DNA from: Neckera pumila
Taxonomy: Eukaryota; Streptophyta; Bryopsida; Hypnales; Neckeraceae
Direction: 5' to 3'
DNA: 64,000 bases
Assembly: GCA_963969595.1 (NCBI GenBank)
Contig: OZ018408.1
Location: 6,073,823 to 6,137,822, forward strand
Under the pieces are notes generated by a model. It was not told where the DNA came from, ran no database searches, and saw nothing but the letters and a program-made list of their open reading frames with translations. Shown here piece after piece: positions 12,105 to 24,845 of the stretch; the stretch's first letter is position 1; every line of letters starts with the position of its first letter. Both the position numbers and the translations under genes were made by a program.

Positions 12105-15100
12105 TTACCAAGTGTACTTCGCTGCAAGAAGCACATCCTCGTACTGCTGCGCTGCACGGAACCAGCTCAAGTCCTGAGACATGCCTCGTTGTTGAATGCC
12201 TTTCCAGCTACTCTTGAAAGCAAGGTAGGTCCACATAGCATTCCCAAGAGCATGAATGAAAGCGTCCACGTGCAGTCTATCAAATGTCCACCCCAAGCCG
12301 GACTCGTTGAAGGGATTGAACGATTGCACAGTGTCCTTCAGTCCACCCACAGCATGCACAACAGGCACTGTACCGTATCGCATGGCGTACAACTGGTTGA
12401 GTCCGCAGGGCTCGAACCGGGAGGGCATCAACAAAATGTCCACACTTGCAGTGATTCGATGCGCCGTCTGCACAGAGAATCCAACCCAGCCACGTACTTT
12501 GTCCCGATGTGAACCCTCGAACTTCCTCAGCATGTTTTCGTAGTCTTTGCGGCCTGTTCCGAGCATGACCAATTGAATATCTTGGCTCATCAGCCATGGC
12601 ATAGCGTGTTCTATTATATCAATCCCCTTCTGATGATCCAGCCGCCCAATGAATCCCAGTAGTGGCACGTCTGATCGCACTGGCAAACCCAGTTCTTTCT
12701 GTAACGCAGCCTTGCAAGCCGTTTTGCCGGTGTCTAGGGTTTCAGAGGTGTAGTTGGCGTAGCCATCACTCTGAAGATGCACATCCACCTCTGGGTTCCA
12801 TTCTTTGTCATCAATGCCATTCACTACACCCCTCAGCTTCCAGTTGTGCTCCCTGATGATTCCATCCAAACCCCAACCTCCCTCTCCTGTCTGTACTTCC
12901 CATGCGTAGCCATGGCTTACAGTCACAATGCGGTGGGCTGTTATGAGGCCTGCCATAAAGATGTTGCTATGGTTCCCTCCATGGGGGTTGTTAAAGCGAA
13001 ACTTGTTCATGTAATGATCGGGAAGGCCCAGTTTAGCATAGTCCGTCAGTGGTCCTCGGCCCTGCATGGGAAATGGCAGGCGTCATAAAGCCTATCCTAG
13101 AACAATTTCATGCCAATTCTAATCCACTTAAATTATGTATTCTGGTCGCAGAGAGAATCCAGAAACTAGGGCTGGGATGTAAGAGCCCGAACTCTGGATT
13201 TCAAGGCTGGGCTGAGTGGGAGTTAGCTGGTAGCATCATATACTTTACCCCAGAGCCCCTCGAAGTCCATTTTGTGGACGATGAACAGAGTGAGTCAAGG
13301 TGATGATTCTTCCAAATAACTTCTCATTCATGCAAAGCAATGCTTGAATCTTCAAAAAACAACCTCCCTTCTAACTAATTTCATGAAATTGAGGCAACAA
13401 ATATATTTATACAAAGATAGACAGACATAGATATAGATATAGATATTGCAGCAACAGGCAAAATCTTAAAAATCGGGTTGGCTGTTAGAGTTAACTTCTA
13501 GACCAAGGTTTGGCCAATTGGCTGAGCAATTAACGCGGAAAAACATGCTACCTGATGAGCCATGTTGTGAATGACCAGCACCGATCGAGCATACTTCATG
13601 AAGCCGTTGTCCCGATAATATGCCTGCAGATAAACTGGCACCAATGCTGTGTGCCAGTCATTAGCAATAAACACTAGATTTCCGTCGCCGTAGCACACGC
13701 CACCGCAAGGAACATGCCATGGGGTCTGCACGAATGATCAAAAATGCGTCAACCTCTGACAATCCCGTCAACATTTTAAAACCCAGTACTATGCCTTTAG
13801 TTTGTGGTATATGGAAACAACGAGTACTCTCTAGGGGATACTAGGGATTCCATAGGAAATCATTTTAGTTACTGAACTTGAGATGACATACGCAATAACA
13901 TCAGCAAGTTGATCGAGAGAGTATCTTCCAAATTTTATGCATAACTTCACAACACATTCCATCCAAACCAACCTCGACAGCAGCTTTGCTAAGAAGAATC
14001 ATCCGATTCAGCACATCCTGCATTACATGAGAATTTCCACTTATTGTCAGTAACCACGTGCCCCGAAAAATATAATTTCTAGGCAAAACACTTGAGTTTG
14101 CAATACGAAGCTGGCTACTAGAGAAAACTAAAAGTCTTGTTGAATTGATCGATCATCAACCGTACATAAAGATGGTTGCATTGTTGACCTGAATTCAAAT
14201 GTTGAATACTGCAGTTCAACACGGTTAAGACATACCTCCCGAGATCCGCCATAAATGTTATTTGCAAATGAATGAAAGATAGGATTGTCGATAAAAACAA
14301 AATCAACACCATCAATAAAACCGTGGAAATATCCAACCTCCATGCCCTGCAATGTCCAACATTCAAAGACCAACAAACCACTTGGAAGGGGCTCAAAGAT
14401 TCAGCATGAAACGGGAAAGAGGTTCTGAAAAAATTGGCAGACTTCCACTATAGTCATTTAAAATTAGCACTAACCGTTCTCAGTACAGATTTAGAATTCG
14501 TAAAAGGATATCCAGGCTCATCTAAGCTGAAGTTCTATTATGTTTGACCCTCATAATATACACAAAAAGAAGGTGGTGGGCAACCTGTCCAGCCACATTG
14601 TAAATCCTGCGTACACCTGTTTCCCAAGCCTCTGCATAATTACTGTATCGAGGGGCCACAACCTGCAGACAGGACGCACCAGTAGCTGTAAGTGAAGCTT
14701 GATTCCCTATTGGATTAGAAAATTCTCCTTCGGAGTAATCATTAATCAATTTTTATCTTAACAATATGGAACGACCAATAAAGAACATGAAGACCGAAAC
14801 TCATCCACAACTTTAATAAGGGTCGTGATATTAGAAGAGAAAATTACCATCACACGATGACCTCTTCGAGCCAATACCTTCGGAAGTGCTCCTACAACGT
14901 CTCCCAAACCCCCTTCACAAAATGCAAGCAATGAAATCAATATCAATGAACTAAAAGACGAGCAAGAAATGGAGTGCAAAGCTACAACCTAAAACCTAAG
15001 CGACACGGGTCATGTTTTTTCTTAGCACTTCTGAGTGGTTCATATGGAGACTTTCTTTTGTTCGACTACATATAAAGATTCTGAACAACGCACGCAATGC

Positions 15101-17201
15101 TTTTCATTGGTAACGGTTTTACAAAACATAACCCTCGCTGCATATATTTTCACAAATGATCAGTCCAATTGGTCATCTAAAGACCCCAAAATGTAACTAA
15201 ACTTCTACTCTGTACCGTGTTCGCAGGTCACACTACTTAGGTAACCACAGGACAAGAATAAAGAAAGGAACCGTTCTCAGAACTCCAATACAGTATACCT
15301 TGGATACTCAAGCAACAAGCAACAATGCAAGAGACCGACTCATCAGTTCAAACAAAAGATCCGGCACCCTGACCTCTTAAGGCTGCCTGGTGTCCGCCCC
15401 CAAAAAACTGTGACATAATAGTTTGAATGTTCAAAAAGTTTATTACACTCAAAAATTTGCAGAATATTCCAGATTGTCGTTTTCGAGAAGGTCATATTAA
15501 AGAGATCTGAGCGTGAGTACCTGTTTTCGACCAAGGTGCACATTCGGCAGCAACAACCACGATGTTCATCACGTTAGGTCCAGCCACCGGCGGAGGCTTT
15601 TCCTCTGCCTTCGGGGCATCGGCATCGACATCGATGAGAGCTGGTTCTGCCACCTGCGAGGCCGCACGCCCCGTGCCTTCACGACTATGGTCGCTGTGAA
15701 ACTCTCGCTTGCTTTCTTCGGCTTCAGCTGAAGGTTCTGGGTAACCAGCTGGACGGATTGTTAATGGGGGAGACGCAGCTGCACGGTCAGACCGTGCACT
15801 TCGTCTGAGAGCAGCTGTTGAATGTGGCCTTCCAGATGGAGAAGCTTCAGGAACATTCTCCTCAGAAGTGCTCGATTTGCCCGTGCTGGACGACGAAGAC
15901 GAGAAGAATTTCTGCCTTTCCTCGATCTGCACCAATGCTCAACAAACTGCTCCTTGTTAAGAGCGCAGCGAGTCATAGAACCGCAGTCCATTTCTTATAA
16001 AAAGAGGTCACCTCAATTGATTCAACTACCTGGGCCACGAATGTAAAGCCTATCAACTAGCGTTCAAGTTGATAGATGTTACCCTAGACCCCTCCCACCA
16101 CCAATATTATTCAATTTCACCATTGAATTCGGCGCACTGTTCGTGAAAAACGCTCATAGCCACCCAGCTCGATACTCAAATGCAACACAAAAACTGCAGA
16201 AATCCAAAACCTGAACATAATCAAATCTTGCGGTTGTTGCGAACTCTAACTCAACAATCTATCTTACTTCTTCGTATTCTCAGCCAAACATGAGGTGAAT
16301 TCAAACACCCCTGCAGTCTAGCTTGCCCTCAAGCGGTTCACTACAAAGTGATCTCCCCCATGAAGCTTTAATAACAGACCATTCCACACTCACGTCAAGT
16401 GTCGGTATTATGTGCGGACTCCAGAGTCGAAATTCAGAGTGAGGCGATTCTACCGTAAGAAACGGTAAGTTGACACAATGTCATCGAATTGGAGGCAAAA
16501 TCCCAGCATGAGGGGAACACGGCAAATTGCACTGTAAGCGGTGCACTCTGCAGTACACTTTGCCGAGTGCCCAGCGCAATATCCCGCACTCCATCTGCAG
16601 AATCCACACTCCATCTGCGCAAGGCTACTCATCGGATTGCAGGAACAACACCAATTGCAAATACCGACCGGACCTACTCGCACAGCCAATTACCCCGCCA
16701 TCGCCGAAACAAATAATCGCGTAAAGCTTGACTCTTGGGCTACATTCAATTCGAAATTGACAGTGGCCTTTTTTTTCTCAAAAAAACTTCACAACTGTCA
16801 TGAGTGACTCCTGAGCATCCCGAGCCAAAATTGACATTCCAAGGTTTGGGTTTCAGAAGGTTGCAATAGGCATGAGAGCCGAAACCCCGTACCTGTTCCA
16901 GCAACTCCTTCTGCATGGCCAGCAGCTTCTTGCTCTCCTTGAACACCACCGTCCTGTCCTTCCCCGTGGCCGCCCCTTGCTCATCCAAATTTCTCGTCCC
17001 CACGATACCTCTCCGCCCCTGCTTCTGCCCCTTCTCACATTGCCTCCCATTCCTGCTCCTTCTCATTCCCAGCTTCTCACTCCTCTGCATAGGAAGAGTC
17101 GCCCAGCCCACACTTCGCAGTAAAGAAGACGAAGGCAACGACAAATTGGCGGCTGCTGCAGCACTGTGCTCCAGCATAGCCATTGCTCCGCCCACCCCCA
17201 T
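12105..17201 (-). CDS. SSII: Starch synthase II (soluble/granule ADP-glucose glucosyltransferase), eight exons
   Basis: GT5 enzyme that extends amylopectin chains from ADP-glucose in plastids. Exons, 5' to 3': 17201-16893, 15926-15521, 14912-14848, 14662-14585, 14346-14236, 14017-13973, 13725-13552, 13061-12105. Phases agree throughout and give 714 residues with no stop. Residues 1 to about 50 are Ala/Ser/Arg-rich, like a transit peptide, followed by a Ser- and Glu-rich linker. The ADP-glucose loop KTGGLGD starts at K237 and is split by intron 2. Later come [10 protein letters not shown] (exon 7), GRLDHQKG (535-542), [17 protein letters not shown] (610-626) and the second loop VGGLKDTV (634-641). 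The NQLYAMRYG plus AVGGL version and the ending RGMSQDLSW...AAKYTW favour class II over GBSS, SSI or SSIII. Exon 6 has only 45 bases. Start: first in-frame ATG (G at -3 and +4). Introns are 185-966 bases; the last holds an ATAG-rich microsatellite at about 13424-13446. Confidence 0.93.
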
Positions 17202-18599
17202 TGCGACCCCTGGCTTCTCTCCCGATCCCCTCCCTCGAAGTTCGATCTTCAATAGTACTCGATCCTCCCAAAATGGTACCTAGTCGACGAGCAACACCAA
17301 CGCTCACATTAGAAGAGACCCTGTTGAGGGGTTGTAAGTGCATGAAGACTTTGTAAGTGAAGAGAATTGTAGTGAGCTTTTGAGGCTGTTATGGAACTAC
17401 CTTAGCGCTGGCTATGGCGTCGCATGCATTGCTTTTGCTGCAATTCCTGCAACTGATTTCACCTCAGGAAACAGATGGACGGACCGAGGAAGGGAAGAAC
17501 AAGGCTGTGACTGCCGGGAGGGGATTCAGTCGCTCTCTGGTATTGCCCCTTTCACTTCTAGAATGGGCTACAGTACACTAGCTTGAGCCGTGCTGGAAAT
17601 TGGCTCTGAGGTAGTTGGAAGTGTGATTCATCTGCAAATATATACATAGAAATAATTAATTCTACCGGTGAGATTGTTGTAAAAAAAAGGAGTTGGTAAT
17701 TCTATGAAAGGAATCATTATTGAGATCATGAATTACAAATTTGAGAGGAGTACAAAAGAATCTTAATCTTAATCCCAAAGAGGGTCTCATAAGAAGGAGA
17801 ATGTAGACTTAGAGGACTTTTGACAAAACAAACTATATCTTCAAAAAAATCTATAGAAATTGTCATTTCTGCAAGTGTTACTTTTCTCTCCATTCCTATG
17901 GGAGGGGATTTAAAGCATAACTTTGCAAGAAAATCATGAAGAATATAATGACCAAGCTAGTCACACATCGCTAAAGAATTGACATAAATTGCTTTTTTAG
18001 CATAAATAAACAAATGTATGTATTTTATCCTTTTTGTGGGAAACCTACAATAAACTCTTGAAAAATATTCATAATCCACCCAACGGATACCAACTCTTTT
18101 ACCCACTCTGTTACGAGTTAACATAAGTGAATTAATTTGCACTCCAATTATGCTGCGGTGTAGTAGAATGGAGGGTCTTGAACACCAAGTTGCAGTGCCA
18201 GTACCAGGCTCCATCACCAAGTGGTTAATGTTGTAATCAACATTTTTTAATATAAAATGTTAATTAATCTCACCCTTGTAAAAACAGCACTTGGACAAGT
18301 TGTGTTTCAGTTGTCACCAAGCCAAGAGTCATGACAACTTGATGTGATCAAGAATTATTGGGAAATTGGCACCACTGCCTTGGTAGTACAGCCTGAAGAA
18401 AGTACAGTACTGTACAGGGACTGCAGTCACGGTATGGACCACTCTACCTTAATTCCATTCCTTCAAATTTCTCAAATCCTACATAGACCTGTAGTAGCCC
18501 ATGTTGCTATTACGCTATTGGCTGCAACTGGGAGTTGAACGGGAACCCCAGACCCCTGGAGTCCTGGACAAGAGCTGTAAGATTCTCTTGAGGAAAAGC
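17202..18599. other. Intergenic, upstream of starch synthase II
   Basis: Probable promoter side of the starch synthase gene. Composition is close to genic up to about 17600, then AT-rich. A TATATA patch at about 17640 is too far upstream to call with any confidence. The frame at 17338-17586 on the forward strand has no recognisable domain. Confidence 0.4.
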
Positions 18600-18834
18600 T
18601 ACACAAAATAGTGAAATTAGGTTGCCCCACACTAATTTCTTGATACTCCACACTATAGAAATATTCACTACTTTTGTACAATGATGCATTCAATTTAGAG
18701 TCATGTGCATGGCATAGATTTGTGCACCAATTCAAGGCCTGATTTAGAGTGGCATGCGCCTCCATGTGGAACAAACATTGATTCATGAGGTAATTTATCT
18801 AAGGTAAGGCAACCTAATTTTATTATTTTGTGTA
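18600..18834. mobile_element. TA-flanked MITE, AAATAGTG family copy 1
   Basis: 235 bp. The left end CACAAAATAGTGAAATTAGG faces CCTAATTTTATTATTTTGTG on the right, pairing over about 26 bases with two mismatches, and TA borders each end. Related to 24846-25093. Confidence 0.66.
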
Positions 18835-19481
18835 TAGTAATAAGGCAATTTTGGTGTATAGTACAATTGGGTATCTTTGATTCCAAGGAAGCAAACCTTC
18901 ACATATGGTACCCAAGCATTTTCTTTTGCAAGGGTTGTGACAAGACCCAATCCAAATATTTCACATAGCCAGATGAATGTAAAAATCTACTTCCTTTGTG
19001 GTGGTTGCCTAACATTCAGTAGACTGCATGCAATCTGCTCATCATGTTGAACCTCCTTTCCTCCATGCATCCTACTCATCAAGTTGAACCTCCACTTAGC
19101 CGCTAATGCAACAATGCTAGCACACGAGCGCAACCTATGAGCCTTCAGTGGAACCTAATTGTAGGTATATACCTATAATAATGAAGATGTTTATAATATA
19201 GATTCCTAGGCTTATGGGCTCATAGATTCTATGCTCACATGCTAACATTCCTCCTACTAATGAAGTATTGTTGAATATAGAATATTTAACATTGTCTACT
19301 ATAGAGCCAAGGTAGTGATAGTGCATGCTAGTGAATGTTACGTGGTTGTTTTGTATTTTTTAGCTTCTCACGTGCAATTTAAGGTCTTTGAGTCCACGTA
19401 TAAATTCAACTTAATTATTTAATCAATTGATTGTAAAAAATAGGTTACTACATTGTTTTGGCTTTTTGTTGCAATAAATGC
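18835..19481. other. Gene-free stretch
   Basis: AT-rich; no gene, RNA gene or terminal repeat recognised. Confidence 0.5.
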
Positions 19482-19485
19482 TAGT

Positions 19486-20198
19486 GGGTGATTGCATGAA
19501 AGACCTTCCGTTTTTGTTCCACTTTGGCCGTTTTCAGTCATTTTTTCGGGAGTACTATAAAAATAGAAAAACATTTTTAAAAATTTATGAAAAATATGAA
19601 AAATGTATAAACCTATAAGAAGAAGGTACCCTATGAAGGAAAAGCAAAAAAAATTCTCTAAATAGGAGAACTAGAAAAGTACAGAATCGCAAGAAAATAC
19701 ATATTTTGACATTTTAATTTGTAAGAAATAGGAAAAGTAATTTGAAAAAAAACTGAAAAATGCCATTTGAGAAGACTTTATGGTGAAGAGATTTCACCAA
19801 AAAAATGATCCTGAAACCATCTTCAATGTTCAGAATTGCGTGCACAAGGGAGCCCTCTTTGCATGGACGTAGAGGATATAAAATAAAATATTTTTTAATG
19901 CCCCGTGGTAGAAACATGAGTTCCTACTATGGAAATAGACCATAGAAATTTCAGCTCCAAATCATTAAATTTGGGGACTCCTTACGTAGTAAAAACCCTA
20001 AAATTCAAAACGTGACAAATTAGTTTAAATGATTTTTGAATTTTTTTGAAAAATATGAAATATGATTAAACTCATAAGAAGAATCTCTACTAAAAATTTC
20101 AAGTTCATACGAATCATGCTTCTAAAGTTATTGCAAAATGAAGCTTTGGCATTGCGTTTGTAACAATGTTTCAGTACCGGTCTTTCATGCAATCACCC
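19486..20198. mobile_element. 4-bp-TSD inverted-repeat element, copy C
   Basis: 713 bp with perfect 20-bp terminal repeats, GGGTGATTGCATGAAAGACC and its complement. Flanked by a direct TAGT at 19482-19485 and 20199-20202. The perfect ends suggest that this is the youngest of the four copies. No coding potential. Confidence 0.86.
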
Positions 20199-20202
20199 TA
20201 GT

Positions 20203-21321
20203 ATACAATGTAAAATTGGGGCCAAGTCAATGATTTGGATTTGTTAGAGTTAAATTTATTAATTGGAAAAGATGACTAGTTTAAATGGCTAACATAAATT
20301 GAACTTGAGTGAATGTATCACATTAACAAAATGTAACTATATATGACATGTTTTTAATATTGATGCCTAGAATGTACCACCTTTAAAATGAGAGCCTCTA
20401 GGGGGTCAATGTTGGATAAACCTATTTTCAACCTTTTAAAAACCCATAGCTTATTCATATATTGTTGAAATGGATGCAATCTTCTTTTACTTTCAAATAT
20501 ATCCATTGTATGCTCAACTACTTATTTTGACAATTATTTGAAACCTTTATTAAGATCTTCAATTTTATAACTCTAGTGAACACCACTTCATTAACCATAA
20601 GTGCTCGTTTTATTACCATTCTTGCCACACAAAAACAAATGTTCACTTCAAGGGATTATCAAAATTTTATTATAAGAGAAGTCATTGTTATATTCATGAT
20701 GGCCATGTTGAATCCCATATTTGATTTGAGCATAGAATTTACACTCAATTTCCTTTCGAATCTCAACCTAGCCCCCCCAAATGCACGTGATAATATGGAG
20801 TTTTACACCCACGAGACCTTCAATATTGTTTGATGTAAAAGTACCTAAATTTCACACACAATTGCACGAGGATCTCGAACTTTGTGACATAGTGACATAT
20901 CAGTAATAAAGTGTGATAGTGAGAATACAGCAGTTTGAAACCGGGTACAGTATTGGTGAGAGAACTGAGTATTGGTGTGATATTAGAGAGGATTCGGTGT
21001 GTAAAGCAAGGATTGAATGGGCCTCGGTCCTTCCCATCGATTGGGTAGTTCAATAAAACAGGAAAAGCATTTTAAAACAGTAAACTATAGTAGTGTAGAT
21101 CTCCAGCCCCTCGGTTTTGGGAACACCAGACCACACTAATCTAATTTCCACGTGATGATTGCATTGAGTTGCTGGCCACATTTATGGAATCATAAAAAAC
21201 TCTCTGCAGTCTACACCGACGTACTGGATTAGGAGAAACCGAGAAAGGGTGAATGATCCTTTTTCTCACAGGGATCACACTTATGATTCTTGTGCACACG
21301 GACAGCACATAACATTAGGGG
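20203..21321. other. Gene-free stretch
   Basis: No gene seen. The frame at 20576-20833 is AT-rich and has no recognisable domain. Confidence 0.5.
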
Positions 21322-21814
21322 TAAGACCATCTGCAATGCAACCGGCACCTTGCACAGTATCGGCACTGTGCAGGGTGGACAAGAATTTTGATTTAAAATT
21401 GTGCTCCAATGCAATCGGTATGGAGACCTTCACTTTCCCGGTCTCGGTATGGGACCCCCCGGGATCGGCATATTTTGTCATTTTGCAAACTCCGGCAAAA
21501 CTCTCGGCAAGTTGATTGATGGGAGTCATCATGACAAAAAGTGGTAGTAGCCAATGGATGCCAAGAAAAAATTATTGGTATGTGCGCTAATCAATTCAAC
21601 CTTCCTTGTTTCCATGAAAAGTCCTTTCTTTAATGTAGATTCTTTTCTTCCTTTCTTTTTATATTATCGTAAAGTCCATTTGACGTTTGGATGCCGTCTT
21701 TGCATTGGGGCAAATTTTCCAAAGAAAGAATCGGTACTTAAGAGGCCTCGTGGAATGGCCCGCGATGTACTGTTACAGGGCCTTTTTGCCGTGATAGCAT
21801 TGCAGATGGTCTAA
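21322..21814. mobile_element. Possible Tourist-like (PIF/Harbinger) MITE
   Basis: About 493 bp flanked by TAA (21322-21324 and 21812-21814). Inverted ends GACCATCTGCAATGC and GCATTGCAGATGGTC are perfect over 15 bases. A 3-bp TAA duplication fits PIF/Harbinger. The interior is less AT-rich than its surroundings. It abuts the left end of the next element and shares bases with it, so it probably inserted at that end. Confidence 0.6.
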
Positions 21815-22225
21815 GGTAGGATGCTCTAAAAGCGACCATTTAAGGGCTGGTCCGCCTTTTTCTTAGGTTTGCATAAATAGAAATATTTTTCATTCATTTT
21901 TCAGAGAAAGAAAAATGGATGCCAAACGTAACCCAAGTCTTTTCATATTTTTTGAAGCATTTTTGAATTAGTTATGAATTTCCTAATATTTATGTTGTAG
22001 TTACCTATTTGTGACCCTAGGTCTCCCAAAATGCGTCCACTTACAACTTCTAAAGTGATTTGAGGAAATCAAGGCCAGTGATTGGCTCTTGCAATAAAGA
22101 ATACTTTTTTGGAGAGTTCAATCAATGATTAAAGTGGTCCATACAAAGACCAACTCATATCTATTAAGTATCATTTTGTAGGGTTGATTTGAAGAAGCTG
22201 GTCGCTTTTAGAGCATCCTACCTTA
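21812..22225. mobile_element. TA-flanked MITE with AGGTAGGATG ends
   Basis: 414 bp. Perfect inverted ends of 26 bases, starting AGGTAGGATGCTCTAAAAGC and ending GCTTTTAGAGCATCCTACCT, each bordered by TA. The TA duplication suggests Tc1/mariner ancestry. Confidence 0.78.
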
Positions 22226-22690
22226 GTCACAGCCCCTTCATCCCATTCCGTGAAGGTTCGAGAAGAGGGACGTGGCACTTGTTAGTTGGCTTGCTGCGGC
22301 TTGCGCCGGCTCCTTTCCGTGAAGGTTGAGAAGAGTCGTTCTCTTCCTCCAGAGGACAAGAAACGGACGTGAAGAAGTTTACGCAAAGGTTTTAGGTTCA
22401 CCGTCTGCTCCGTGATTGGTTTGCCGTGGTTGCCGTGGTACTGTGTAAATGAACCTTGTTGGAGGTTTCATTTTTGCTGCAAAAAGGGGTGTCACAGTTC
22501 CTCCACAAAACAAGGCTCCCCATTGGCTCTCCATTTCATGCCCTGAAGAAATTTCTCAAAGAAAATGTCAACCTCAAAGATGCTGTGACTACCCCTATTT
22601 TTAACCAGGTTGCAGAGCTCTCTCCAGCTGGAGGGATAATTCCCTCCTAGATGCCTGGGGGGAATTCAATTATAATTTGAATGTGCTGAT
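22226..22690. other. GC-richer single-copy patch, no gene assigned
   Basis: Composition is closer to coding DNA than the surrounding sequence. A forward frame at 22456-22650 contains LKKFLKENVNLKDAVT and AELSPAGGIIPS, and a second frame from the ATG at 22449 also runs open to about 22593. I recognise neither and cannot say whether this is an exon fragment. CCGTGAAGGTT occurs twice near 22250 and 22318. Confidence 0.3.
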
Positions 22691-22696
22691 TGGCTC

Positions 22697-22920
22697 TAAG
22701 GTAGACGTGCCCAATACCAACCGTTGACCTAATGCCACCCAAAAGTAAGACCTTCATTGATTATAAAATGAGAATCTATAACACAAGTACATGCCTTAAC
22801 TCACATGCCTTGTGAAGTTAAGGCATGTACTATTGTCATAGATTCTCACTCTTGAATCAATGACTATCCTACATTTGAGTGGTATTAGGTTAGCGGTTGG
22901 TATTGGGTACGTCTACCTTA
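22697..22920. mobile_element. Foldback MITE, near-complete palindrome
   Basis: 224 bp bordered by TA. Ends AGGTAGACGTGCCCAATACC and (inverted) AGGTAGACGTACCCAATACC. Pairing continues almost to the centre (CATGCCTTAAC facing GTTAAGGCATG), so the whole element can fold into one hairpin with an 18-base or so loop. The first six bases, AGGTAG, match the ends of 21812-22225. Confidence 0.8.
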
Positions 22921-23697
22921 GTGAGGTAACTCTTGGGACGGGTTTTGTGAGCTGGCCCTGCATCATCCCAGGCACTCCGTTTCAACTCAACATTGAGAAT
23001 TATTATCGATGATGTATAGCTACAATTCCGGCGCCAAGTTTTGAGGAGCGGGTGCCTTTTTGTCAGAAGGTGTAAAACCTGGTTTTACTTGGTATTTCTC
23101 TTTGCTGGGGGCTCCCAATTTCGGAGGGAAGAAAAGGGTACCCTCCAGCAAAGGTTAATAATGTTATGCAGTGCTGCATGGCAAGCGTGACTGACTGTTC
23201 AGACAACTCGTCACACAAACTATTTTGCAATTATTCTACATAAAGATTAAGGTCAGATTCAGACATAAATGAAGTATTTGTTGGAATGTCTGACAAAATG
23301 TTTGGAGTATTACGTTAATTACAAGTAAAATGTTCAAAATGAATGTTGCAAAAAAAAATTCATTCATATTGCTTAAATTTTGGAATAGATTTCTGAAAAC
23401 CTACATCACGCCTTAAATCCTGCATGATAGGTTTCCCAAAACAAGAAAATCTAAAAGTTGTCAAACACAAAAGAAATTTGGACGTCAAAATGCCAAAATA
23501 CTAACAGTAATCCTTTGCATGCAAAAAATAAAATATTTTGGCATTTAGGTTTCTAAATTAGACCTTCACATAAGGTATTGTGGCCTAAAGTAATTCTAAT
23601 AATTGTTTGTTATTGTGTATGGAAAGTGCCATTTGTAACCCACAAATACAATGAGGTAGGAGGTTCATAAAGCGCCCGATGGTTTGAAAAGTGTTCT
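22921..23697. other. Gene-free stretch
   Basis: No gene or terminal repeat recognised. Confidence 0.5.
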
Positions 23698-24614
23698 TTA
23701 ACCCCTAAAGGACCGAGGCCTTTTTTCTGCCAAAAAACACTCAAAACTGCCATTTCTCTAGCAAAAAGTAAAAAAAATTAAATTTTTTTTTTGCACATCT
23801 AAACGTAGGATCTTACACTTAATTGGTATGAGAATGTGCGGAAAAAATTTCAGAATTTTTGATTGCACAGATTCCAAGATATCGGCGTTTAAGGTAGAAA
23901 ATACAAATTTTTCAGTACATTGCGGGACCAGATTTTTTGACTTTAAACATTTTTAACTTAAAATTTTTGCACTACGGCATTTTGAGCTTTAAATCTTTAT
24001 AGTGGAGAATTGAATTGAGAGTCTAGGGGAAAAAATAATTCATAAAAACTTAATTATCATTCTTAAAAGAATTGTTAAGTAGAATATAGTACAAAATAGA
24101 AGGAAATCTAAAATATTCATATCTTTTAGATAGAATTAAAATGCACTAATCCCAATGGTGAGATTGTTCTAGAAAATAAACTAAACCATTACAAAAAGAA
24201 ATGAAAAATTACAAAAATTGCATTCCAAAATGAATCCTACAAGTTATTTTTTTCAAGAAGATGCTCTAACTGCTCAAAAATCAAGAATGTCCATAACTTC
24301 CTCATAACAAATCCAAATGAAATGAATCAAAGCTTTCCAAAAGAAAAAATATAATCTATGAAAACAAAAATATTTTAAAAAAAAATTCAAAATTTTGCAA
24401 AATTTTTTTGCTGCCCCCCGTCCCCATGCATTCCAAAAAATGGCATAACTTCTCACTCAAAGGTCTAATTTCCAAAAAAAAATTCCGCCACATACCTCTC
24501 TCAATTCTTCACGTTCACAAAGAGTTTCAAAAAATCATGACAAAATTTCAGCCCGTAGGTACCTGCCCAAAAATGCATTTGTCCCCAAACGGACAACGGT
24601 CCTTTAGGGGTTAA
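23698..24614 (+). mobile_element. TTAA-type (piggyBac-like) non-autonomous element, intact copy
   Basis: 917 bp from TTAA to TTAA. Ends TTAACCCCTAAAGGACC and GGTCCTTTAGGGGTTAA are perfect complements over 17 bases. TTAA duplication with ends starting CCC is the signature of piggyBac; Kolobok and Sola3 also duplicate TTAA and cannot be excluded. No transposase frame is present. Two relatives lie in the window: a left fragment at 2537-2826 and a reverse-orientation copy at 30924-39198 split by a LINE. Confidence 0.82.
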
Positions 24615-24845
24615 GATAGAGATAACTTACATATTGGAGTGTTGGATGTACAAATGGTGAATATAACACATTTCAAAAACTCTATGCCATTTTAGCTTCA
24701 AAAACTGATAACTAATTCTACAAAGGTCCAAAACATATAAAAAAAACTTGGAGTTAGACGCTATTTTTCTTTACCTTTTAAGAGAAATATATAAAAAAAT
24801 ATTTCAGAGTCACTTTAGTCTCCCTCCAAATGTAATCAGTTGCAC

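Noticed and set aside
12189..13303. Forward-strand open frames across the last starch synthase exon
   Set aside because: They are the antisense of a strongly conserved coding exon; composition alone explains them.
22449..22650. Short frames in the GC-richer patch as a gene
   Set aside because: Two frames compete, neither has a recognised domain, and no clear splice context was found.
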